Shown piece by piece: positions 10,467 through 22,418 of a stretch of 64,000 nucleotides of DNA. The position numbers and the translations under genes were made by a program. Origin of the DNA: Combretum micranthum (lineage: Eukaryota > Streptophyta > Magnoliopsida > Myrtales > Combretaceae). Each line of letters starts with the position of its first letter. Position 1 is the stretch's first letter. The stretch lies in the NCBI GenBank assembly GCA_024138025.1, contig JAMXBD010001575.1:62001-126000 (forward strand), in the 5' to 3' direction. The notes beneath the pieces are model-generated. The model worked only from the letters and a program-made list of their open reading frames with translations. It was not told the DNA's origin and did no database searches.

Positions 10467-13400
10467 TTAAGCAGCAGTGACAGCCTTGGTAAGAAAGTCA
10501 GCAAGTTGATCCTTAGAGGGAATATAGAAACATGAAGAAAACCAGATCGAATGTGATCTCGAATAAAATTGAATCAATATCAATGTGCTTTGTTTTTGGA
10601 TGAAAACAAGGATGATCCATCAATAATAAAGTAGCACTATTATCAATTAAAAGTTGAACAAGTAAAGAGAAAGGGACATGAAGATCTTGTAGGATATAGG
10701 TCACCCAAAGTTATTCTTTAACTGCTGATGCTAAACTTTGATATTCTGACTTGGCGAAAGAAGTGGACAAAGTTCGTTGTTTCTTTGTTTCCAGGAGATA
10801 AGAGAATCTCCGAGCAACACACAATACCCTGAGACGATTTCCTGTCAATTGGATAAGATGCCTAATCTGAATCTGAAAAGCCACATAGTACAAAGGAATT
10901 TGTGGAAGAATAAAATAGACCAACATCTATAGTCCCCTTCAAATACTTAAGAACATGCAAAGAAGCTTGTAAATGAACTTGATAAGGCTTAGACATAAAT
11001 TGGCTCAGCCGATGTATTGCAAAAGAAATATCTGGGATGTCAATGTGATATAAAGCAATTGGCCTATCAATCGCGATAGACACTAGGATCAGCAAGAAAA
11101 TCCATGCAAACTATTGATGATTTAAAATCCGAAGACAAAGGAGTACGTATAGGCTTGCACACTGTCAAACTAGAATTAGAAAGAACATTAGAAATAAATT
11201 TTCATTGATTAATCAAAAGCCCAAAAGAGAGCGTCACAATTCAAGCCCTAAGAAGAATCAAGCATCCCCAAGATCCTTAATGGTCAACTTGTCATGCAAG
11301 GCCTCTTTCAAAGCATCAGTAGAGGCAACTGATCACACAGTGATGAGCATATCATCAACGTATAAAAAACATTGAAATCCCAGTAGAATCATTCGTGTGA
11401 ATAATTGATCATGGTGAATTGCTTAAAACCATTCAATAAAAAAAAGGAAATCTCTAGATTCCATTGGCGTGTCGCTTGTTTAAGACCATATTAGGATCTT
11501 AACAATTTGTAAACTTGTCCAGGTTTTTCTTTCACATATCCTGGAGGTGGTAACATATATATCCTCATCCAAATGTCCATGAAGGAAACCGATTAATATC
11601 AACTTGACTAATGGTCCATCCACGCACAATAGCCACTGCCAATAGAATTCGAATAGAAGTAAGTCTAGCAATAGGAGAAAAGGTGAAATGATAATCCTTA
11701 CCCTCTATTTGTGTGAATCCTTTAGCTACAAGATGGGCTTTATATCACTCCACACTCCCATCCACTCTATACTTGATCTTGTATACCCACTTACAACCAA
11801 TGGGTTGTTTTCCTTGTGGTAAAGAAACAAGATCCCAAGTATTATTGGCCTCAAGAGCTCAAGCTCTTTATCCATTGTAGTAACCTAATTACTATCTTGA
11901 ATTTCTTGTGAATAAGAATTAGGTTCTTTGTAGCTAAAACATTTTCCAAGGAACCAATATACTTATGAGATAAAAAAGAAAAAATTGGGAAGTAAACAAA
12001 GGAAATTTGACAAAGGAGGAAGTAGTTTGGAGAAAATGAATAGAATGGATATAATCAGTTGACCATTGAGGAGGCTGAGTAGTATCGGCAGACCTACAAG
12101 GAATAAGAGAAGAAGTGTTTAAAGTAGAGGAAGGAACAACACTTGGCGAATCAATAGGACAAGGATAAGATGATATAGGAACAAGGTGATCAGAAAAAGA
12201 AAACTCATCATCAAAAGCTATATAAGAACGAGGAACAACAGGTGGATCAGCAGAAAGGTGAACATCAAGTTGCTTAAAAGGAAATTCATTCTCAAAAAGT
12301 TATAACATCTCTACTAACCAACACTTTCTCGTTGTCAAGATAAAAAACTTTGTACCCCTTTTGACTATTCCCATAACCAATAAAAACACATTTAGATCCT
12401 CTTTGATCAAATTTATCCATGTGGGGAGACACAATGGCAATATAACAAAGGCATCCAAATACTTGAAGTGTGTCATAAGAAGGTGAATGGCCAAATAACA
12501 TTTCAAAAGGAGTCTTCCAAGCTAGATTCAACATAGGCATTCGGTTGATTAAATACGTGGCAGTAAGAACAAACTTACCTCAAAATTCCTTAAGTAAATG
12601 TGCATGTAATCGTAAAGCACGAGCAGTATCTAATAAATGTCCATGCTTCTATTCAACACGTCCAATTTGTTGTGGAGTATATGGTATTGTCTTTTGATGA
12701 ACAATTCCAAGAGAATGAAATAAAGACTGACGGTGAATGGATAAAAACTCCCCACCATTATCACTCCTAACATATTTAGGAGTGATATGAAAATGATTCG
12801 TAGTGTACTTGAAATAACTTTGTAGAATTCTAGCAACTTTAGATTTAAAACGCGTCAAATAGGTCCATCTCCCTCTAGAAAAATCATCCACAATCGTAAG
12901 GAAATAACAAGCTCTAGTTAAAGACTCCACATGATATGGCCCCCAAACATCCACATGAATTAACTCAAAAGCAAACTCATATACTGATTCACTCTTAAAA
13001 AACTTTGACGATGAGTTTTTGCTAATAAGCATATTTCACAATGGAAATCAGCAATAGAAAAGTGTTTACAACTTAGTGTATGAACCATGTTGGACATAGA
13101 AGTATGTCCAAGACAAGCATGAAACAAATACATGGCTGACAATGATGAAGCAGTAGTGTTTGAATTACAAACAAACTTACAATTGACAGAACCAACTAAA
13201 GTATTCGAAGAATATGTTTTGTTGTAGAGCTGGCCAGATTTAAAAATATAAAGACCTCCATGAAGAGAAGTAGTAGCAACTTGACCATTAATCCTCTGGT
13301 CCTAAAAGATGCAATTCATATTTTTGAAGATTATACTCAAAGGTAAATCTTTCCCAAGTTTACTAATTGACATCAAACTATGACTGAAATATGTAATCAA

Positions 13401-14799
13401 CAGAACATAACGCAACAAAAGGGATTTATTTATTCTAACAGAACCAACAATCTGAACAAACTTAAGGGAACCATTAGGTAAGGTAACTTTGACAGGTGTT
13501 TGTAGAGTACGTGTATCAAAGAGAAGAGAAGCAAAAGGAGTAATATGGTCCGAGGCTTCCGAATCAACTATCCAAGAAATCAAATTATTATTCACAACAT
13601 TCAATCTAGTTTTGGAAGAAGTAGTACCTGTAATTGCAAAATGAACAACATTTGAATTTGATATGTCACTAGAGAATGACTGCTATCCTTTAGATCCCTC
13701 CTATTGTAATTTCATCTTCTTCAAAATTTCTTTGCATATGCTTTGAAGCAAGTGAGTATCAACCTGGTTTGAAGCACTAGAAATATCCTCTTCTATATGA
13801 TTAAAAGGCAAATTATAACTTGTACGGAATGTAGGACTACTATTATCAGCACTGTTATGGTTAAATTTAGTAACCAAATTAGCTTTGATATAACTTCTTT
13901 TGCCTTTTCTACCCTTATACCAATCAGGATATCTAATAAGATCAAAGCATTGATCTATAGCATGACCATCTTGACGACAATGTCTACACTTAATCTTGTT
14001 TCTCTTAAAATCTTTCCTATCAGTTGATTTTGTTTATTCCAAGCTCTACTCACGAAAAAACACTCATATCATTCTCAGAGGACAATGTAGAACTAACTTG
14101 TCGTTGTTTTTCAACTTGTACAACCAAATAATACGATCTACTAACAGAGGGCATAGGATCATAAAAAAGAATCTGATTACGAACGAATTCATATACCTCT
14201 GATAGTCCCATAAGAAACTGCATGAGTTTATTTTATGACTCAAATTCACACAACCTATCATTTAATCCACATGTGCAATACTCAACTCTTCCATAAGTAT
14301 AAATCAGATACGGATTTATAGATTGTAACTTATCCTAGCACTTCTTCAATTTATTATAATAAACTGTCACTGATTGTGTTCCTTGTCTAATATTGCATAT
14401 CTCATGTTGCAACTAAGAAATTAGTGGACCATTAGTTTGGCCATACTAATCGTTAACTTCAGTCCATAAATCCCTAGCCGACTAAGCATAAATGAAGCTT
14501 TGTGAAAGATCATTAGTCATGGAGTTTAATAACCAACATTTAACCATATCATCACATCTAATCCACTTAATCCAATTCACAATATTTACTTCTGGTTTAA
14601 CAATTGAACCATTAACAAAACCTAATTTAAGCTTTACATCTAAAGCCTTGCGAATTGATCTACTCCATATAAGAAAGTTTGATCCATTGAAAACAATAGT
14701 TCCTATAATCATACATGGATTATCGGAACCAGATAAGTGGAAAGGATCCGTATTAGCATCTTCTCCAATCAGATTATCTCCTCGAACATTGACCGCCAT
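10467..14799 (-). pseudogene. Copia-1 gag-pol polyprotein, decayed
   Basis: The reading starts at MAVNVRGDNLIGEDANTDPF (14799, gag UBN2-like region). The zinc knuckle CRHCRQDGHAIDQC lies near 13950-13995. Protease near 13302-13604 reads DSEAS instead of the catalytic DSGAS. The integrase HHCC region is near 12960-13142. The integrase core at 12649-13032 keeps DVWG, SDNGGEF and a TPQQ...E segment. The reverse transcriptase keeps an intact LYVDDML motif near 11345-11375. The RNase H region and the closing QLADFLTKAV end at a stop at 10467. Stops and frameshifts break it into at least ten pieces, so it cannot make a polyprotein. Only the integrase core is long and clean. Confidence 0.9.
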
Positions 14800-14885
14800 A
14801 GTACGAAATCAACAGTAGAACAAAACTACAATCACAAGCAAGAGAGCTCGAATTAAAGAAGAAAGAAACTAACTCACATAACATT

Positions 14886-14897
14886 GCTCTTATACCA
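14886..14897 (-). other. Primer binding site of Copia-1
   Basis: On the minus strand TGGTATAAGAGC directly follows the 5' LTR. It matches the usual plant copia site complementary to initiator tRNA-Met (TGGTATCAGAGC) with one mismatch. Confidence 0.9.
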
Positions 14898-15094
14898 TGA
14901 TAGATTTGTTAGGGTTGAAGAAGGTAAGTAAATGGAAGAACAAGTACATACAGAGAGAGAAAGAAGTTCGGTTATCTTACTAAATGAGGTCTACTGTAGC
15001 TATATATACACAAAACCAAGGCCATATGCAAGGCAACTGACCAAAATAAACAACACAGAAACAAAATATATACATAATACACTACAAGCTCACA
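14898..15094 (-). repeat. 5' LTR of Copia-1
   Basis: This 197-bp LTR ends in CTATCA in element orientation, directly before the primer binding site, and is followed outward by the TCTCT target duplication. Confidence 0.95.
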
Positions 15095-15380
15095 TCTCTC
15101 GTCGTCTCCACTCGTGGTGGCACCAAATCCGGTTGGGGGAACTTTGGTCGCAAGGGTACTAAGAAGTGTGTGCAAGTTGGTCTTACAAGGACTACTTAAA
15201 GCGTAATTGTCCTGGATAAAGTAGGTATTGAAAATTGGTTTAGCAAAATGTGTTGCATGAAAAAAGGAAGGAAATGGAGAGCAGAAAAAATGGGATTGAT
15301 CTAGAATAAGACATCGTTAATTTATTAGATCTTTCTATTGTAGGTGTTAATTTGTGTTAGTTGTGTAAAGATGTGTTTGC

Positions 15381-15480
15381 TTTATATACATTGTAGAGAG
15401 GAGTCATAAGTCATAACTCATATCATATGCTTTTGCGCATCATGGAGGATTTCTTGGATAAAAAATTACTGATTTTGACT
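15381..15480 (-). promoter_or_regulatory. Promoter remnant of CRRSP gene 2, block I
   Basis: TATATAAA on the minus strand (15381-15388) lies about 67 bp before the dead gene's ATG, and TTGACT at 15475-15480 about 160 bp before it. Despite the ruined coding region, this 5' flank remains nearly identical to block II. Confidence 0.45.
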
Positions 15481-15489
15481 CGAGCTTTG

Positions 15490-18400
15490 GCGCATTGCTC
15501 ATGGATTATTTTATTTATTTATTATTATTAATTTTTTTTGGCTAGCTGATCAACCCTGGAAAAAATTGCCGATTATGACTCATGAGCTATGATTATCATG
15601 CACTATAGGTGGTGGTAGGTGGCAGCTAGCTAGGGTATATCACTTAGTTTGGATTTCATTTGTTCTTTAATTGACATTTTCTTATTTCATGATATGGTCA
15701 CTATGTGGAAAGGTTCCAGTTTAATACCATATTTTCAACTCTCCATAGGTGAAAATTTGTTTAAAAATGGAATGAATGCCGTGAATTGTAATCAAATTTT
15801 GGTAAAATATGTAATTAGATTTATAAATTTTAAAATTGTTTAATTAAATATTTGAATTTTAAAAATAATCTATTAAAAACTTAAAATTTAAAATTAATCA
15901 AATTAATACCTGAAATTACTTTTATATACACTAATTAATATCACGAAAGTATTATTGACATATACGAAATATTCTTTTAGGTACTAAATTAATAAATTTC
16001 AAAATTCATATATTAAATTGATCAATTTTAAAGTTCAATGTCTATTTACATATTTTGCCAAAGTCCGTGTAGTACTTGCTCCATTAACCCAAAAAAAGAA
16101 AAAAGAAAGAAAGAAATTGCTCATTTGATTTTTTTTCCCCTCACGTAACACAATATTTCTACAGTGGTGTCGGAGCAGTTTGTCATGTTGAAATCGTGTT
16201 TTTCACAGTAAAAGGCATGAATTTTGCCAAGAACCATCGATTTTAACATGAGTTTGTTTGAGAAGTCGTGCTATATTCCTTGGTAAGTGCGGAGTTGATC
16301 ATCGTGCATGTCGAATATTTTTGTTTTTTTTTTTTGATCAAATATGTGTTTTTTATGTTGTGCGTTAGTTTGTTGTTGTGGAAGTATATGCGTATTTTTT
16401 ATTAATGTAATGTGACAATTACCATGTTTGATTGGTTTCATTTTTTTAAGCCGAAGTTTGTTAAATTATTATATGTATATGTTGTTAATAATTATACGTT
16501 GTGTGGAGGGTATGGTAGTTTTTTTAATATTCCCTCTTTTTTTAAAAAACGAATTTTTTTTACAAAAAAATCTTTTTGGTTTTTTTATTTAAAGTACTAT
16601 TATTTTAACATTTCATGGAATTTCAAATTATTTATAAATTACAAAATATGTTTGAATAAAAATTGCATTTTTCAGTTTATTTTATTAATCTTAAAAATTC
16701 CAAACTCTATTGAATTTAAAAGATAGAAATTTATTTAAAATTTGAGAGTAATTATTTTTTAGTTAATATTTTTTAAAACAATACGAATTTTTATATTTTT
16801 GAAATTAGAATTTTTTTTTAATTTACAAGTGTGATCACGAATTTTATAAGTTGTTATTTTAACTACAGATTAGTAATGGATGAGAATATGTATATTTTAA
16901 CATTAAAACTTAAAAAACGACAAATTTGTTGTTTTCCTAAAATTATGGATATATTATTTGCTCATTCTCGTATAATATAATAAATAATTTTATTCACATG
17001 TAAAAAGTGACAAATCTTTAATTGTGTAGTTCAAATTAGACGGTATAAGTTCATGTGTTATTTGACAATCCGTTGATGAGTTTTCCTCCATTAACCAAGT
17101 CTATTTATGCTCCGATTACAACTTGTATCCAATCAATAAAAGGATCTTACTGCTAATTATGATTACATTCTATCCTGACTGCAAAATAATTTTCATTCTA
17201 TCCCACGTTGTGGAACGAGGACAAAAGCTAGTAAGCAACGCAACCTTTCCTTCTAGAACTTTGTAATAATCTAGTTAACCCATCCGAACTAGGAATTGAA
17301 CAAATGCCACTAACTTCATAAAGGAAGAAAAATCCTTCTCTCTCTTCCTATCCCCTCTCACTCTCTCTCATGCATTATTAATATTAGTAGAATCGTTCCT
17401 AAAATCATAAATAGCAATTACTTTTGGTAAAATATTTATTATGGGCTGAATTTATAAAGATTGGACGATAAATTATTCCGATGTGTGATAAATATATAAT
17501 ATTCATGATCAGTGTTAGCCATATGTCGAACACATACTACATATTATATAGTTTATACTCCTATAAAAAAATTCGGAGCAAATATGTATTTTTCCTATTT
17601 CTAAGCTGTAAGGTAGTTTGGTGTAAGCCATCCCATCCGACGATTGCTCGTAATTATAGTGATACTCTAGTAAAAATAAAGTTAATGTCACGAATCCAAA
17701 ATCTTAATAAAATTTTAAATTATATATATTAAATTTAAAATTGATCAATTTAATATTTTAAAATATTTTTTATACATTTTAACAGTATTTTTGTATTTTT
17801 TTTAGAAACTAAATTAATTAATTTTAAAATTTTTTTAATATTAAATTAATTAATTAAAAATTTATATATTAATTTATTTATTTTAAAATCAAATATTAAT
17901 AAATTAAATTTTCAAAAATTAAACAGCAGTAATTTTTGGGACAAAAGTGGTAAAAGAGGTCTACAAGGGTTTAGAGGGGACCACGACATTTCACATCGTA
18001 CGTCGGTCCTGAAATGTCAAAGTCAACCCCCACCACGCCGATTGGACGATAGTTCATGAGTTCAAAATTATTTAACTTCCAATACTGGTTCCATAGTGCC
18101 AAAAAAAAAAAAAAAAAAACATGTATGCTGTTCGAGATATCTTTTTGGTCCACTTTCAACACGCGCATAAATGCTATCCAAATCAAGTAGGAGAAGAATA
18201 TTTATTGAGTATTATATATCATATACAGTTAAATCTAATATATGAATATTGATAAATTAATAATTTTAATTAGATAATAATTTCTTTTAGTGATGACTTG
18301 AGTCATCATACTAAATTAAAATTTTACTAAACATATAAGATAATAATTTATGAAAAAACTTAAGACTCAACGAAAATATAATTAAAATTCATCAAACACA

Positions 18401-18490
18401 TAAAAAAAATTATATAGAGCTTATAGTAAAATTTTTCCAAACTATTTTTATTTTTTTAATTTTACTCTTTGCTAAAATATTCATCTAAAA
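15490..18490. other. AT-rich non-coding region with foldback repeats, block I
   Basis: No gene is visible. Two members of an AT-rich foldback family occur here, at about 15778-16075 and 17690-17915. They share phrases such as AAAATATGTAATT and AATTGATCAATTTTAAA in inverted arrangement. The region matches block II at about 50950-54110. Confidence 0.55.
15778..16075. repeat. AT-rich foldback (MITE-like) repeat
   Basis: The left part reads TGGTAAAATATGTAATTAG and the right part returns the inverse of this (ACATATTTTGCCAAAG), with further complementary words between. Relatives lie at 17690-17915 and 22265-22418, and in block II at about 51090-51385, 53200-53420 and 57910-58060. Confidence 0.6.
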
Positions 18491-18499
18491 TAATTTATT

Positions 18500-21400
18500 T
18501 CTTCTTTGTATATAAATACATTCAATCACATCTTTAATTTTTTTGCAAAGATGCACCACATTGACATTCTTCTCATATTGTGGCAAATAGTTTTTTAATG
18601 TTTCTATTGCTAAAAAGCCTATTTTGGAGAAACATTTGATAAAACACAACTATCATCCGAATATTGATCATTCATCAATTGCATATCAATTGCCCCTTGA
18701 ATAATCTCTTCATTATTAGTGATTCCATCTCAACATCATTTTCAGTGGCATAATTCAAAAGCTACTCAACATCAATTGCATTTCTATAGTGTAGGCTAGA
18801 AATAACTTTTTTTAATCCAAGGATGCCTTCGTCTTCACCAACTTGATCTTCAAAAGAACATACCTTCTTCTATTCAGATCTTACATTGTCAAAAAAATTT
18901 TCCAATAATGTTTTCCCTCACATTAATGTTACAAGCTACATTGGTGAAATTGATTGCATCAAAGAAATTAATTTTTTTTTCAGGATTTGTTGCTCCTATC
19001 TCATAGCCACCTAAATGTTAAAATAGAACGACGTCAATAATAGCTTTTAGTGCTCGAATAATTCCAACATCACATGATTGGATTTTTAGTGTTGTATGGG
19101 GGCAAAAATAACAATTCAAGATTTCTCAAGCATTCAATAACCTTTAGATGGGTAGGCATTATCTACTATAAAGACAACCTTTCTACCATTCATTCTCTTA
19201 CCAAACCAACAAACAAATTCTTGAAAAAGTAATCTAGTCATCGATGCTTTTTTGTTGGCTAATGATAATTAAGATTGCTAATTGTTATGACATGAGGACA
19301 GAGATCAAGACACATGCCAACTTACTTATAGGATTATATTACATAATAGAGTATAGCAAAGCCAGATATTCAAATACATGTAGAGTTTCTTTTTTTCACG
19401 TAAAGCTTTATAACAGCTTTAGGATAGATGGCAAGTTACATCACATACAGAAAGACTTTGTCACAAAATTATAAGTGGTGAGTCACTCACAAAGATATAA
19501 ATACAAAGAACAACAGAAATAGAGGGTAGCCAAGTTTTACCCAAATTAACAAGTTCTATGAGCCTCTAGAAGCTTGAATTCTAGAATTCTTCGAGCAAGC
19601 ATCTCTTAACCCTCCAACATCCTCATAAACAAATATAAACACACAGTTACTTTCAAGAATAGATCATAACAACAAAGTAATCGGAAGTTAAGGAACTCAG
19701 TAAGTAGAACTTTAGACAAACCCAAGTTTTATCTAGAGAGAAAGTTCAAAAGAGAGGAAATGAAAATAATTATGATTTGAGAAGGCACGAAGGATGCAAG
19801 AACATCTCTTTGGATTTGATATTTTTTATTGTTAAGATTACAGGCCGAGTTTTATTTGTTGGGCCGAGAACACCTAAAGAATATGGATTATGCACTTAAA
19901 ATGATTTCTTTTTCAAGTTGAAAGCCTAATTCATGCACAACAACAAATAAAATCAATAATAATAAATAGAGAGATAGGGATAAGAAAGTTGCACCGTGAT
20001 TTTAACGTGAAGTTCGGTCCACCTCCTAGTCTCCATGATCTATAACAATTGTTCCCTCAATGGAGGACTTCACCACTTTATTCACAAAACAATTTGACTC
20101 ACAAAACGATTTGCCTCAATAGAAGATTTCAACACATCAACAACACAAATGCTTGAGTAGTCTTTACAAACTTAAAAACACTAGACTCAACTCAAGACTT
20201 CACCTTTACTTATAACTCACTTAGTATAGTGCTTGAAAATGATAGTAATTATAAAACACCTAGCATGATACTTGGCTCTTACTTCACAAAATATCACAAT
20301 TTACAATTAATGCTTGTAAAAAGTGTTTACAAGGAGATGTTTGCGATAAAAAATCTCTTGATTGCTTCTTCAAGTCCCTAAACATTTATATTTATAACAT
20401 CTTAAAGCCTTCTAGCTGTTGCCAATAAAACGCACCTCCAATGATCGAGTAAAAGAGGCTCCAAAGGCTATTTTTCTGTAACATGGTGTCTAAAGCCACA
20501 TGCCTCATCCGAATGCTGTAAAACAAGCAACAAACCATCTAGCATCTAGATGCTATACCTTACCATCTAAATGGGTAACTGAAATGTGATAAAAATGTTT
20601 TTGATCATTCAACTGTCCGGACGCCATTTGATACCGTCCAGATGCCGTATGCTATCATTCGGACGCTATATATTACCATCCAAATGATATATTCCAGTAC
20701 CTGATTTCCAACCTCCACATTGTTTCATATTTTTTATCATGGCTTTCTTAGGACTCTGATTGAGATGATTCAAGATGCTATGGAAAGCTTAAAGAGATAT
20801 CTACAACTTTCATGCCTTAAGCTTTAACAAATTCTAAACAAAAAATGGTCTAAAAAGAGTTTGAACGAGGATGTTACTACAAGTATAAATAAAAACAAAG
20901 CAAAACAAGTTCAAACATATCCAAAACAAATTGAGCACTTGTTTTACTAATTAAGTATAACTTAAGTATGATGAATTAATTGTATATTTTATTTCCTCAT
21001 CAAAACACATATTGAATATTACATGTTCAACATAATATTCACATTTTTTAAAAATGTATGATGAGCATACTTACTAATAATCTAAAGAGGCACTTTATCT
21101 GAACCATCTCCATTGCAACAAACAATAATAAGTCTTTCCTTATCCTGCTTGTGTCCTTCTAATTGCTTTGTAGCAAGAGAATGATCTGCTTGCAAACAAA
21201 AAAAAAATCTTGTTTCATCCATATATAGATATCCTTCCATGAAAATTATCCAATTTAGCTTATATCTTAGTTAAAGGATCTTCAATATTCTTCATGACAA
21301 CTGAACCACTTTCACCAAATCTTCGATAAGACTTAATCACATGTCTTGCTTTAAACCATTCTAGCCATCCACTTGAGAAGTTAAATTCCAAATTAGTCTC

Positions 21401-21752
21401 ACCATACATCTTCTACAAAACTCTTTTGCTTTGGTTTGGATCATTTCTCCAATCATGTTCACTTTTGCTTAATATTAGAGAAACTACTCATATAATGCCT
21501 TTTCTAACTCAAAATACTTGGTTGATTTATTCCTCTTAACATTGATATTCTTGATCTCTTTTGATAAATGTTATGTTGACCTTTCAAAGTATTTGGTCTT
21601 ATTGATTGGGTATGGAGAGATCAAATTTTTGCTAAACCTATTGTTGCAACTCTTTTTACTCAAATTGGGATGCTCATTTTTGTATTAACATATACTTTTC
21701 TCATCTCATCTGCTAATGTCAATTTATTCATGTCTTTTAAACGAGAATTCAT
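18500..21752 (-). pseudogene. Tigger/pogo-like (CENP-B type, DDE_1) transposase remnant, block I
   Basis: Read on the minus strand from 21752, the translation is broken by stops and frameshifts but recognisable. It has an N-terminal NKLTLADEMRKVYVN segment and a CENP-B-type HTH segment with KNINVKRNKSTKYFELEKAL near 21490-21560. Then comes SGWLEWFKARHVIKSYRRFG, a DDE_1 core with VCCNGDGSDKVPLWII-like sequence near 21090-21140, and FQEFVCWFGKRMNGRKVVFIVDNA near 19150-19235. It closes with an INFFDAINFTNVACNIN segment near 18900-18980. This matches plant Tigger/CENP-B-like transposases, which cut and paste DNA elements. An LTR-like insertion (19263-21045) splits the catalytic domain. It is dead. 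The block II copy helps reading, since different frames survive there. Confidence 0.82.
19263..21045 (-). mobile_element. LTR-like insertion (probable copia solo LTR) in the Tigger remnant
   Basis: This 1.8-kb segment separates two parts of the transposase core. In minus orientation it opens TGTTGAACATG and soon reads GTGTTTTGATGA, as in Sirevirus-type copia LTRs. Later phrases include repeated GTCCGGACG/ATCTGGACGG-like words around 20510-20700, and GAAGTCCTCCATTGAGG and GACCGAACTTCACG near 20010-20130. Similar wording stands near the end of the Copia-2 LTR. No gag-pol sequence is seen. A clean 5-bp target duplication is not visible and the last 650 bp may be a separate insert, so the exact borders are uncertain. 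It is present in both blocks and so predates the duplication. Confidence 0.6.
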
Positions 21753-22264
21753 AATAGAGAAAGATTTAAGAATTTCTTTTGAAATCTAAAACTAAAACTG
21801 ATGAATATTATATTAATAAAATATTTTTTTTGTTTACTTAAAATATCTTTAACTCTTTATCTTCCAAAGCATTAACTTTGAAAAACATTTTTTTTCTATA
21901 TACTCATCCGTTCTAATTTCTAAGATTTGCTACAACTTTATAATTTTTCATGTTATAAAATTTATTATTTCATTTTATATTTGTGCATTATGACTTTTTG
22001 AAATTTTTTATGTATAGACTATATACATTTGTCCACATTTATTTCTAGTTTTCATTGATAAATTATATATTTGGAAAAAAGTGTAAAAAATATTTAAAAA
22101 TCTTTATAAATTAATATATATTCATTTATCGATAAATTAATAAAGCATTCGTTTGTTGATAAATAAATAATCTTTATTAAATAATATTTTTCATTAGTCC
22201 CAACAATATTATTTTATAGAGATTTTATTGTATTTATATATAAAAATGTAAAATCAATAAAATT

Positions 22265-22418
22265 TAGGTAATATCACAAATGGTAACTAAATTTTGACAA
22301 AATATGTAATTGGATACCTAAATTTTGAAATTGATCAATTTAAAATTTTTTAGGTATTAAATTGATCACTTACAAGTTTAGGTATCTAATTGCATATTTT
22401 ATCAAAGTTTAAGTATCC
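22265..22418. repeat. Foldback repeat at the right end of block I
   Basis: The left arm reads TTTTGACAAAATATGTAATTG and GATACCTAAATTTTG. The right arm, in reverse complement, reads TTTGATAAAATATGCAATTAG and GATACCTAAACTTG, giving a near-palindrome. Similarity between the two duplicated blocks stops at the outer edge of the right arm. Confidence 0.75.

Larger units (their letters stand above)
10202..15094 (-). mobile_element. Ty1/copia LTR retrotransposon (Copia-1) inside CRRSP gene 2
   Basis: This complete-length but decayed 4893-bp element has LTRs at both ends and a perfect 5-bp target duplication TCTCT (10197-10201 and 15095-15099). On the minus strand the element runs from the 5' LTR at 14898-15094, through a tRNA-iMet type primer binding site, gag, protease, integrase, reverse transcriptase and RNase H, to a G-rich polypurine tract and the 3' LTR at 10202-10395. 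The PR-INT-RT order identifies copia. Block II has an uninterrupted site at about 50480, so insertion followed the duplication or occurred only in this lineage. Confidence 0.96.
9689..15314 (-). pseudogene. CRRSP gene 2, block I: DUF26 pseudogene split by a copia element
   Basis: Two pieces of one DUF26 gene flank a retrotransposon: the 5' piece runs from the ATG at 15314 to about 15100, and the 3' piece from 10201 to the stop at 9689-9691. Without the insert the coding length would be about 728 bp, normal for the family. The gene was damaged in other ways too. There is an extra T in the signal-peptide region and a 2-bp loss just before the NRC motif. In domain 1 the first motif cysteine reads W. 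In domain 2 the C-x8-C-x2-C motif reads Y-x8-C-x2-Y. The early cysteines of the CAEP and NICF regions are also replaced. The 3' end keeps the normal family ending SCNVRYELYPF, which gene 1 has lost, so it is a useful reference for gene 1. It is clearly non-functional. Confidence 0.92.
1..22418 (+). repeat. Segmental duplication, block I
   Basis: This stretch is repeated in the same orientation at 41411-58060, with every landmark in the same order: minisatellite, CRRSP gene 1, spacer, CRRSP gene 2, foldback repeats, Tigger-like remnant. The left edge may lie outside the window. The right edge is sharp: similarity stops at 22418 against 58060, at the outer end of an AT-rich foldback repeat. Block I is longer than block II because it carries a copia element (10202-15094), a MITE (7539-7918) and a roughly 2-kb stretch (about 8021-10005) that block II lacks. 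Divergence judged by eye is about 10-13% in most non-coding parts but much lower around gene 1. Confidence 0.93.

Noticed and set aside
14482..14818. Plus-strand ORF of 108 codons opposite the gag of Copia-1, and similar ORFs at 9966-10289 and 45068-45292
   Set aside because: They are antisense shadows of recognised coding sequences (gag, CRRSP).
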